The position numbers were made by a program, and so were the translations under genes. Shown piece after piece: positions 1 through 9,870 of a DNA stretch of 64,000 nt (positions are counted from its first letter, which is position 1; every line of letters begins with the position of its first letter). The notes under the pieces were generated by a model. That model saw only the letters and a program-made list of their open reading frames with translations. It was not told the DNA's origin and searched no databases. Source of the DNA: Larix kaempferi (taxonomy: Eukaryota > Streptophyta > Pinopsida > Pinales > Pinaceae); assembly GCA_027924585.1 (NCBI GenBank), contig BSBM01000643.1, forward strand, positions 17,780,501 to 17,844,500, in the 5' to 3' direction.

Positions 1-897
1 AAGATAGACTTCGGGGGGTTCATTTTCCATAGGAGTTTAACGAGCCCAAAAAAGTGATATATCGTAACTCGGTAACGTATTCTCATAGTTTCAAGAGCAT
101 GAGAAAGAACAAAGAGTAAGCTCATTAATTGCAATATATGAAAAGAATAAACGACGAAAACCCTAAGGGGTGTTCATACCTGAGGTGACCATTCCAATAT
201 GAAAATGGCATAGAAAGGTAATTAGCAACTCCTGGACACTCGAAAACTAGGTCAAATAGTCAACCGAAAGTTCAAATATAATAAAATTGATCCAAACTAT
301 AGCAAACGATGTAACGACATCAAATATTTGAAAGAGGAATATTCCATTTTGTTTATAAATAGAAACAAAAACCAAATATAGTCACCGTTGTTTTATTTGC
401 CAAATTTGGGAGGAGTAGTGCCATTTGGAGCCAGATTTTCACTTGTTGATTCTAGGAGCTACGATCAGCCATTTCACTTGCCGTCAGGAACAGTAAGCCT
501 AAAATTCATCCAGCATGTTTGTAGTGGTTTACAATTTTGATTTTTAGTCAATGTTTTGGGTTTTGGATTGATTTGGGAAGGGCCATTGCACCCTCGGCTC
601 GTCGCAGTCTACCCTTTAGGGAATTGCGACGAGAATGAGTCGTCGCAAAGGTCACATAGATGGACTGCGATGATGTCGCTCTGTTTGCAAAAATGGGGTG
701 CAACGACGGTGATGTCCATCCCCAAACTCAAACCAAACTCAAAAGAAAGACCCACAAAGGTTAAAGAAGGTTCTAAAGATGTTAAAAACATTCTGTTGAC
801 AAGTTCCAAGCATCACAATGGTTTTGGAATGGCAGGAAAGGGAACATGAAATCGATGATAAACAAGTTGTAAATGATTGACATTGTGTGGAAGCATT
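1..897. other. Non-coding region between the antisense gene and the missing 3' LTR of Gypsy-A
   Basis: No supportable gene; the short open frames here overlap each other on both strands and have no family features. The stretch at 597-710 is unusually rich in the words GTCGCA and TGCGAC. One pair at about 599-632 can fold into a hairpin. The same words occur in this element's leader and LTR. I compared it with LTR 12137-12965 and did not find the second LTR copy here. Confidence 0.5.
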
Positions 898-2076
898 GAG
901 GAACTGTGGGCTCCTCAAGTTCTTCAATATTTAGGGGATGAGATTCCAACTTTTGCTACTGAACCACATGCTCCGATGCTAGGATGCAGCTCAGTAGTAA
1001 TTCATGATTGGTGAGCACGAGATTACCATAGATGTCGAGGACATCTACTTTCTGATTGGTTTGTCCCAAAGGGGGGACAATGTGATACTCACTGGGTCAC
1101 GTGGGAGTGATCGTACTGTGGAGGATTTGATCTGGCAGCATTGTGGTCCCAACGCCCATGCATCTAGTGGAAAGATTTGCATTAAAGATGTACAGGTGCG
1201 TCCATTACGTGCCATACTATTCACCATTACGAGGATGGTGGGCAGTCAAGCTCCTCACTTAGCCATCAGGGCACAGATGCTTTATGCGGAGGACTGTTTG
1301 TCTCCGAAGATTTTCAACTAGTGCGAGGGAGTCCTCGCAAACATGCGAGCTCAGCTGGTAAAGTGTAGGCAAGGAGAACTCAAACAGTTTGGCTACGGAT
1401 CTATAGTGATATCGTTCTTGCTGGAACGGGTTCCCCATTTGCATCCTCAGGTACCACTGGAGGATAGGGACCTTAGAGATCCACACATGGCCAGGTGTAT
1501 CGATGTGATGAGTCGACATGGTGGGGGTCCTTTCATCGGATTCCCTCCCAAGTTCTTCACTTGGTTGGAGGGAGAGCTACTGATGGTGGAGGATTTTCCA
1601 TATAGTGGCACCGACTTCACAAATGACCTAGACTTGTTGTTGCCAGAGGGAGCAGCATGGGGAGACCTTGGTAAGAACAAATGACCCTTGTATTTTTTCA
1701 AGTTTTGTGCATTTATGATTTTTTTGACATAGTGCTGACAGGTGAACAACATGTGTGTGCATATGTGGGGCTTGTACGACCAGTGGGTACCTCTCTTCTA
1801 GCTAGGAGAGAGAGAGGAGAGGGGGCGATCGTCGGTCCAGCTGTGCATGCTGCCATCGGGGAGATGGACAGAGCCTATGCCAACCTGAGCGGGTTGATAC
1901 TAGAAATTCCCGAGCTGATGGTAGATGAGGTGCTGCAGCCCATGCAGGTACACACAGTTGGAGCGAATGCGCACTTCAATGCACTACTTCGCAGGGTTGC
2001 GAGAGCAGTGGACTACTTCCAGTCTCAGCAGGCTAGGGATCTTAGACCACCTAGGGTTGTACGGGCCAGACAATAG
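898..2076 (+). pseudogene. Antisense gene of Gypsy-A resembling the plant mobile domain, one intron, decayed
   Basis: This gene runs opposite to gag-pol. Its protein resembles the plant mobile domain (PMD, a transposase-related family) as carried by some Tat elements: see GEHEITIDVEDIYFL and the later KQFGYGS and FLLERVP segments. The reading frame opens near 898, with a frameshift between about 981 and 1004, and continues from 1004. An in-frame TAG at 1319-1321 stands where a Trp is likely (FN-stop-CEG; TGG to TAG). A GTAAGA donor at 1671 and a TGACAG acceptor ending at 1741 define a 71-bp intron. Removing it joins the two open frames in phase, ending at the stop at 2074-2076. The true start is not clear. 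Family assignment is from memory of PMD sequence style; the intron call is from the sequence. Confidence 0.68.
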
Positions 2077-2354
2077 GCCACATGTTGTTATTGTGTGTGT
2101 AATGAGAGCTTAGAGGCCTCATATTTTGTACTACTGAAAGCTGCGAGGCTTTAGATTTTGTAGAGACTTACTGAAATCCAGTGTGCTTTAGACTTTTGTA
2201 TCAGCACTACCTTTTTGAGATTATATATATACAGACAGTCCGACGATTTATACATTATGTGTTTGAAAAAAATAATGATGTGATCTTTTTTGTATGCTTG
2301 CTTCTATACAGTGCATTATTTACATGTTGTGAATGCTTTTACATGTCATGAGTA
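2077..2354. other. Spacer between the antisense gene and the second RNase H
   Basis: The 3' ends of the two converging genes face each other across this AT-rich stretch. No ORF or clear repeat is seen. It probably holds the 3' untranslated ends of both transcripts. Confidence 0.4.
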
Positions 2355-2768
2355 TTATGTGTGTGCGATGTACCAATCTAGAATGAAGTTGGCCATCGAG
2401 TCAACAACTGTGTTTAACTCTCGTGGAATGTGCAGGTATTGAATGGATTCAAATGACCTTTCCAGGAGACGTACTTGTCTAAAGAGACGGAGTAAGGTAG
2501 GATCACGGATAACATAGATCTGGTTAAGATGGGAGACCACTAATTGAGAATCCATGTGGATGACAATGTGGTTCATACCCAAGGAAGTAGCATCGGTTAA
2601 GGTTCCAATTACTGCTAGATACTCCGCAGCATTATTGGTTGCGAATCCAAGGCAACTTCCTCCAGAGCTAATGAGCTCGCCTGTTGGGGAATACAATACC
2701 CAGGCTGCCGAGGCAAGGTTACGGGTATGCCGATTGGTGCCATCCGCGAATCCATAGCACATTGCCAT
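2355..2768 (-). CDS. Second RNase H (plant RVT_3-type) downstream of integrase, intact
   Basis: RNase H cleaves RNA in RNA:DNA hybrids during reverse transcription. All four acidic active-site positions are present in order: Asp in FADGT, Glu in NNAAEYLAV, Asp in HMDSQLVV and Asp in NTVVDSMAN. This is the RVT_3/archaeal-like type, different from the RNase H joined to this element's RT. The open frame starts at 2912, where its ATG overlaps the integrase stop, but residues 1-48 are hydrophobic and unlike the family. I therefore favour the Met at 2768, giving 137 residues. Tat elements are known for a second RNase H; its place after integrase is notable. It is the only Gypsy-A domain with no break. 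A splice joining integrase to it was tested and does not keep frame. Confidence 0.75.
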   Translation of the reverse strand: MAMCYGFADGTNRHTRNLASAAWVLYSPTGELISSGGSCLGFATNNAAEYLAVIGTLTDATSLGMNHIVIHMDSQLVVSHLNQIYVIRDPTLLRLFRQVRLLERSFESIQYLHIPRELNTVVDSMANFILDWYIAHT

Positions 2769-2904
2769 CTGCACATGCAGATAGAACATGGTATGAGAAG
2801 TGAAAACAAGATTGAGAGACACGCAAAAAATTAACAGCGTCACACCACACAAAAACACATACACACCATGTACAGTATATACAAAATGTCTATGCATGAT
2901 AGAT

Positions 2905-4317
2905 TTACGCATAGTACCTCTTTAGGTAAAGCCCATTACGGGGTTCACCCAAAGATATTCCATCATAATCTTCAAGCTCGTAAGCTCCCTTTTCCAAAAT
3001 ACGTTTGATAATGTAAGGTCCATGCCACATGGACTCAAACTTTCCTACCCCTAGCTTGTCATGTTTCTAGTCGTATGTGAGGTCCAGGTCACCCTCGTTG
3101 AAGATATGAGGTTGCAATGACATGTCGTATTGAGCTTTGATGCATTTCTTATGTGCTTCATTAGCAAGAGCGACATCTCGGCGGGACTCGTCAAGTTTTG
3201 CTAAGTACAGGAAACGTTCTTCCTTGGCAGTATTGTTGGGAAGAAGTTCAACAGCAAGTTGTAGAGACAGGATTTAGCAATCTATGGGGAGGACAACCTC
3301 CAATCCATACATCAATTGGAAAGGAGTAAAACCTGTAGCGATTTTAATGGAATTTTTGTAGGCCCATAATGCTGAAAAGAGAATATTATGACAATTGGAC
3401 TTGTGTGTTCCTACCATCCTTTCGACCATAGTTTTCAAGACCTTGTTAATGGGCTTGACCTGTCCATTGGATTGCGATTAGTAGGGTATTGAGTTTTCAT
3501 GGTGAAAACCAAATCCATTGCTCATTTCATCAACCATATGGTTATGAAAGTGAGAACCATGATTGGTGACTATTGCCTGAGGAACTCCAAACCATTCTAT
3601 CACATGATTGAACATGAAGAGTGCAACGGTTTTTCCATCGTTTGGGTATGTAGGCATTGCCTCGACCCATTTTGTGAAATAATCCATAGCTACGATGATG
3701 TAACTATGCCCCCTGGCCGAGGTAGGCTTACAATGCATAAAATCGATGCCCCATTTTGCAAAGGGGCCCACGACAATAACCATGTGTAATGGGGTGGGAT
3801 GGGTGCGCTTCTTTGTATGAAAATGTTGACATGGAGGACATCTTTTCATGGCCTCAATACAATCTTTAAAGATAGTAGGATAATAATATCTCGTGCGCAG
3901 AATCTTCTTGGCTGTAGCCATCCCAGAGAGGTGACCACCACATGCCCCAGCGTGACAGTCATTTAGAACGTGTTCAGCCTCATCGTGAGTTAGACAACGT
4001 CGAAGAATTGAATCGATGCCACGACGGTACAAAGTATCACTAATGATCAGGTAATACTTTGCGTGGTGACGTATACGACGACGATCGTCACGAGACAGAT
4101 TGGGGTTGAAACATTGGGTTTGAAGATACAATGTGATATCTCCATACCATGGGTCAGACGTATTGATAAGAAACAATGACTCATATAGAAAGGAGTCATT
4201 GGGCTTGGGCTCAACTTCTACATCGGTACGGGGGAGGTCGTAAATAAGCTCGGCAAACACCAAAGACTTCTTAGACTTAGCTTTTTCGAAAAGAAGATCG
4301 AATTCTTGCAGTATCAC
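2905..4317 (-). pseudogene. Integrase of Gypsy-A, catalytically dead
   Basis: Integrase inserts the cDNA copy into the genome. The HHCC zinc domain is visible (HAGACGGHLSG, then CPPC), followed by the DDE core with first Asp in WGIDFM. The second Asp is changed: IVTNHGSHF where TD(N/H)GSHF is usual. The Glu is also changed: NGQVKPINK where NGQVE is usual. Both fit single G-to-A changes on the coding strand. In-frame stops occur at 3478-3480, after PIDC near 3274, and within the C-terminal domain near 3070. The C-terminal part is still clear (KLGVGKFESMWHGPY, ending YLKRYYA and TAA at 2905-2907). The product cannot function. Confidence 0.85.
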
Positions 4318-5553
4318 GATCCAACGTGAATACTTGCCCCCGTGTCAGAACATGGTACATGGGGTTTGAATCAGCAATGATGGTAGTGGTGTGGAGTAGA
4401 ATATAATGTTGGAACTTCTGCACATCAACTACTGCGAGAGCAAGCTTCTCAACATGTGAATAGCAAGTTTCAGTGTCAATGAGACCTTTACTGGCATAGA
4501 AGATCACATGTGCTTGGGCTTTCTGGTCTTCCTGAACCAAAACCATGGCGATAGTGGTGTCGGAAGCAGCGAGATATAGGATGTAATCTCGATAGTAATT
4601 TGGCGGTTGGATCACAAGGGCATGCGTGATGGCATGCTTCAGACTATCGAAAGATTGTTGAGCCTGGTCATCCCAAATGAATGGGACATCCTTTTTCATT
4701 AATCTCATGTAGCCCTGCGTCTTTTGTGCGAAGTTACAAATGAAGCGCCGTAAGTAAGTTGCTCTTCCTTGCAAGCTTTGAAGTTCCGTGATATTAGTAG
4801 GAGGCAGAAGAGCAATGATGGCTTCCACCTTCGAGCGATCGATGTGCATCCATCTTTGGAGACAATAAAGCTGACGAGGCGTCTGGAATCGACACAAAAA
4901 ATACTTTTGTGAGGATTCAGGTGGATGTTATACCACTTACATCTATGGAAAACGGTCGTCAGATGATCAAAGTGGAGCTCACGCTGCTTCGAATGGGCAG
5001 GGAGATCGTCCAAGTAAGGTTCCACAAAGTCCTTCACATCGTGGAAAGCGTACGACATGGCCTGCTGGAAAGTGGTGCCAGCATTTTTAAGGCCAGAAGG
5101 GAGTTTGCAGTATGCAAATGTCCCCCAAGGGCAGATGAAATCTGTCTTGTGTTGATCGGCCGGGTGGATCTCAATTTGTTTGTAACCATAAAAACCATAC
5201 ATAAATGAGAAGATGACACTCCCAGCACAATTGTCTATGAAGGGAGTCGGGTAGTTGTCCTTAGGACAAGCTTTGTTGAGATCTCGATAATTGATGCAGA
5301 CATGGATGGTGATAGGATTTCTGTTCACAGGAATGACAATTGAGACCCATTTTGTCAACGGGACAGGGTAAATGAAACCAACCTTCAAGGGATTTTGAAT
5401 CTCTGCCTTGATTGCTGCAGTCTTCTGAGGGTGTACTGGTCGTAACTTTTGGTGAACAGGCTTGATGTCAGGATAGGTTTTGATCTTGTGCAAGACAATG
5501 GAGGGGTCTATCCCAGGAATCTCCTCGTAAGTCCAAGTGAATACGTCTCGAAA
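4277..5553 (-). pseudogene. Reverse transcriptase and RT-linked RNase H of Gypsy-A
   Basis: RT copies the element RNA into DNA. Visible in order: the entry segment KPVHQKLRPVHP, NYRDLNKACPKDNYP, the YGYKQIEI turn, and the catalytic YLDD at 5005-5016. The connection domain is followed by an RNase H of Ty3 type (ILYLAASDTTIAM, then VIFYASKGL and CYSHVEKLALAVV). A TGA at 5551-5553 separates it from the upstream protease frame. A frameshift near 4850-4900 breaks RT from the connection domain, and the frame is lost again near 4300 before integrase. YLDD is intact, so decay is by frame breaks rather than active-site loss. Confidence 0.85.
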
Positions 5554-7062
5554 TCATTTGAACAAGGCTGTAGCAAAGATGATTTCTTCAGGGGAACACT
5601 TCTGGCCTAACTGAATGTGTTCCACTACACCAGGTTTTACCGAGATGTCGATCAAAGTAGTAGGCTCGAGGTTGGCCAAGTTGCCTTTAGAATTGGTTTG
5701 ACATGCGAGTATCAAAGATGGAGAGCCAGAAAGAACATCTGGTGTAAAAATGGTGCGGATTTCGTTATCTACATTAGCCGAAATGGGAAAGGAAGATGAA
5801 TGATGGTGCATATCTTCCCATGGAGGATCATCCATGCTCATGATTTCCATGATGGACTTGTAGGAATGAAAAGTTCATAGAAATGGGTCGGAGGAAGTCC
5901 GTTGCAAAGAAATAGGGGTGGAGGTCATAGATAAGTGATCCTCTGGGGCTGACTGGATAGCCTTGTACATAAGTTCGGCGGGTGACAGAGGAATGTGGTC
6001 TCCAATCAGGTGTGTGGTGCCTTCATCAGGTACAATCCATGAATTGGTAGTGGTGGAGATAGAGGATAACTGCGAAGAGATCATGTGGATCGTAGCGACA
6101 TAATTTGGGGGATCTGAGATAGGAAAAACGCCCTTAAGGGATGAATCCTTAAGGAGGCCAATCCCCACACTCTCATATTTTTGCAAAGACTGTCCAATGG
6201 AAGGAACATTATCGCTTGGATGAGAAGTGGTTTCAGGAGTGCAGAAATCCGGTTGGTCGACTGTGACAATTCGCCCTTGATGGGGGAATTGTACTACACG
6301 GAAGATAGATGACGCAATCGCTTGCATGGTATAAAACCAATTACGGCCAAGCATAATGTTATAATCTAATGGGGCGGCGACCACTTCCACGTTAAGGGTT
6401 ATGGTCTTTCCACCTAGCTCTACCGTTAAAGCTTGTAACAACCCATGAGGTTGAAAGACACGACCGTCAAAGGCTCTCAAAGTAGTAGGAAAATGATTCA
6501 ACTGGGGAGAACCTATGGCTCTCCAACATGCCATCGACATGATTGACGTAGAGGATCCTTCATCTAAGAGGGTACGATGGATAATCTTCCTAGCAGTATT
6601 TGTGGCAACTTGGAATGCCAATTGATGGGAGAGCCCCGGTTTGAAGTAGTCCAGCCAGAACGTAATGGTGTTCGATAGATCCGGGTCAATTGCACCAATA
6701 GCAGCGAGGAGAGTCTTGCAGTGATTTGGACAGTTCTGCAAGACTTCGAGTGTCGACATAGCACAAGGAGCTTGTGCCAGTTCCTCTACAATATTGTAGT
6801 TTTGGGAAGCCCGAGCATTTGGATTAAAAACCAATTTTCTAATCGTGCTCTTGGGTGGACGAAACACAGGCTCAAAAGACGGCTTCTCGATGGTTAGAGG
6901 CGTAGCCGGTACAGTGACATCGAGTATCGAGGTGGAAGCATTTTCAGTATTACTTCCACCGGGTTCAATGGCTGGAACGGTGTCATATGAACGAGAACGA
7001 GTGGTCAAGTTGACAGTCTCATTACTTACCATGAGAACGTGTGCGGTGTTGGATGCTTCTTC
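5554..7062 (-). pseudogene. Retropepsin-like protease and linker of Gypsy-A
   Basis: Aspartic protease that would cut the polyprotein. The active-site motif DEGSS (6550-6564) follows RTLL, and the second half has the family pattern DYNIMLGRNW. The segment 5875-7032 is open; 5554-5850 continues toward RT after a stop near 5853-5875. Upstream the frame is continuous with gag and separated from it only by a TAG at 7063-7065. DxGS with Glu as x is common in plant Tat-like elements. Confidence 0.78.
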
Positions 7063-9870
7063 CTAGGAAGAAGAAGTGTGAGCGATCGACTGCTGATTTT
7101 GAGCAGGGAAGGGATCGTTGAGAACTGCGGGTGTGGATTTGCCCTTAAGAAATTTTTGAACTTCATCTCTATAGGGGCATTCCTTCAAAAAATGATCATC
7201 ACCACACAGTAGACAAGGATATTTTAACTTCCTTTTCTTCTTGGTATCATTAGGGGTGCTCTTTTGTTTCTACTGGGAGGAAGGTTTGTTAGGTTTCCCC
7301 TTGTTCTTCTTCTTACCGCCATTCTTCTGAGGTGAAGTTGATGAAACAGAATTCACCTCTTTAGTTGCAGCAAGGGTGGATGATTTGGTGGTGCTGAGAC
7401 CAGCCTGCGTTGGTAATGGGGACGAACCTTGGAGGTTCATAGAACCAACAGGTTGATGAGAGGGCAGGGTGTGAAGGGATCCAATGATGCCATTGTCTTG
7501 GGGTCCCTTGGTTGGTTTCGTAGGATCATTAGCGTCATGAGGTGCGTATGGAAGAATATCAAACAATGTGCCGGATTGAGTATAAACTAAGTCTAGCACA
7601 TGGGCACTAGCGATGGCCTGTTCTTCAGTGACAGCACCCCTCATGGCAACATCTCGTGCTATGGTAGGGATGAGAGACTTCGTGAACCAGTTTGCTAGGA
7701 GTTGGTCTAGAATGGGAGCTTTAATGAGACGACGTATCCTTCGCCACTCATGGATGTAATCCGAGATGTGAGTGGCGGTGTTCTGATGGAGCGAGGTTAA
7801 AAGATCAGTACCAGTTTCATACCGTATAGGTAACTGGAAGTGAGTCAAAAAATTCATGGCAAGAGATCCAAAATCAGGGAAAGAGTGGGGTGGTAACTCG
7901 ATGTACCACTTGGCAGCTGAACCAGTGAGGGTCCTTTGAAACAATCTAAGACGAATCGAGTCATCTATTAAGGAGTTGGATGAACACCATAAATGGTATG
8001 TCATCACGTGGTTTTTAGGATCTTCACTTGGCTTGCCATCAAATTTTGGGATATCATACATAAGTTTCATCGGAATGGATGGCCAATTAGTTTTGTGGTA
8101 AATGGGGTCATTGGTTAAACGAGAGAGGTCAAGTAGGTCCGAAGTATAAAAAAGGGCAGCTGCAGATTAGGTTGCACGTATTGATAATACAGATAAGGCG
8201 TATAAGGACTGCTATGACCATAAGGTGTACCAGGAGGAAACTGTCCATAGGGGTATGTGTAGCCCGAACCAGAAGGAGGTCCGCCACTGTAGTGGGGTGG
8301 TCCATTACCATAATAAGGTGGGCCATGACCATAAGGTGGTGGTCTGCCTCCACCACTGGGAGGGGGTGTGTCACCGCTGAAAGTGGGTGGTCAACCACCA
8401 CCGCTAGGGTAAGGTGGGCCTCCACCACCTCCGTTAGGGGGCGGGGGTGGTCCACCACCACCGCTGGGGTAAGGTGGGCCTCCACCACCTCCGTTAGGGG
8501 GCGGGGGTGGTACACCACCACTGCCATAATAGGATGGGCCTCCACCACCTCCGCCAGGAGGGGGTGGTGGTCCACTACCACCACTACCAAATGGGAAAGG
8601 GTTTCCTCCACCACCGCCACCATGGTGGGGTGGTGCACCGCCACCACCACCACCAGGATTAGATGGTCCTCCACCACCGCCACCTCCGCCAGGGGGGGTG
8701 GGCCATGACGACTGAAATGAGCGGGTCTTTCACCAGAAGGTAGAGGTCCACCTGCTCCGAGGTTATGTGGGGGCCCATCGCCTCCGTTGGGAGGTGGGGG
8801 TGGACCAGTGGGAGGTGGGAGGATTCGAGGGAATACGAGTGGGGGTCCATGTTGTAAAAAATTTTGATATCCCCAAAGAGTATAAGGATTACCGAGGTAT
8901 GGTACCCCGTAAAGTACATTTCCAGGGTTAGGTTGACTTGGCGCGGGGTTAGGATAACTTGGATATGTTTGACTCGATGGAGGTTGGATTACATTGGACG
9001 GTCCTACAGCATGGGATAGTCCTGTCGTAGAAGGTCCAGGAGGTAGCAAGTCGCTAATGGTAGGTCCGATAGGGACCCCAATTGTAGTATTATGGTTAAG
9101 AGACGGGGGTTTCCCCCTAGCCACAATAGGCTGACCATTCAGCAATGGTTGACCCAACATAGGTTGCTGGCTAGCTACTGTAGTAATAACATTACCAAAA
9201 TGGTAATCCAGGGGAATGGAGTATCCTCCCCTTGAATTTTGAGGTGGGGGAGGAACTGGTAAAGTAACTGTGGTAGTGACAGGTGTGTTGGACTGTTGTC
9301 CTTCAACCGGTTGGTTCATCTGGCGTGCAGGACTGGACTCTTGCAAGGGTTGACCAGTCTCATTAATGGTTAGATTATGGAGGGATGGTTTAGGTGACCC
9401 AAAATATATTGGATAAGCTGGGGGTTCTCTATACCCGGTCGTTGCTTGAGACTTTGTCTGCGAAGATCTTTGCCCCTAACATGTAATCATTCCAGACGAT
9501 CATGAATAGGGCCGAAGATTCTGGTGGGGTCGGGGCTGTAGACGGGTCTAGAGGATTCTAGAGTAGTCCAGTTAGGTGGGGATGCGATCGAAAAATGAGC
9601 CATTGGGTGGCCGGTAGAAGATGTCCAGTAGGCTGCTGATGGGCCAACAACGGCTGTGGGGTTGTTTTGGGGTTGGTTTATCCATTCTAATGACCTAGGC
9701 TCTCCTGAAGCAACAGGATGTAGGTCTTGTGAAATGGGAAGTTGTGCTTCTCTATCATGTGGGGGATGAGAGGCAGGTGAATCTGGAGGAGTATGTGGAA
9801 ACAAAAGTCCTCCAACATTCAAAGTGGGGTTTTCCACTTCATTGACCGAGACCGTGTTAAGCTGATCCAT
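7063..9870 (-). pseudogene. Gag of Gypsy-A with Pro/Gly-rich N-terminal domain, capsid and zinc knuckle
   Basis: Gag packages the RNA. From the N terminus: a Pro/Ser-rich segment (9870-9487), a frameshift near 9480, a Pro-rich segment (to about 8700), a further frame change in the repeats, then a Pro/Gly repeat domain (about 8700-8280). The capsid core (7270-8070) has KFDGKPSEDPKNH, then GSAAKWY and HISDYIHEWRR, typical of the retrotransposon gag family. Basic residues follow, then a zinc knuckle at 7177-7215 with spacing C-x2-C-x3-H-x4-C, one residue shorter than the usual x4. TAG stops at 7270-7272 and 7063-7065 lie in one frame with capsid, knuckle and protease. About 930 residues in total, long for gag. 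Confidence 0.8.
8281..8700. repeat. Tandem 60-bp coding repeat in Gypsy-A gag
   Basis: Units at 8401-8460 and 8461-8520 are nearly identical; 8521-8580 is a clear third copy and the flanks hold degenerate ones. Sixty bp is 20 codons, so copy number can change without shifting frame. Read on the minus strand a unit gives Pro runs alternating with Gly runs (PPPPNGGGGGPPYPSGGGG). The G/C-rich composition contrasts with the AT-rich surroundings. Confidence 0.9.

Noticed and set aside
1-900. 3' LTR of Gypsy-A at the window edge
   Set aside because: Only shared GTCGCA words were found; the text does not align with 12137-12965.
2769-2909. Intron joining integrase to the second RNase H (GTAAAT to CAG)
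   Set aside because: The splice signals exist but joining them puts the RNase H out of frame.
8129-8708. Open frames on both strands across the Gypsy-A Pro/Gly repeats (for example plus strand 8172-8708)
   Set aside because: They are by-products of the 60-bp GC-rich repeat; only the minus-strand frame continues into capsid.
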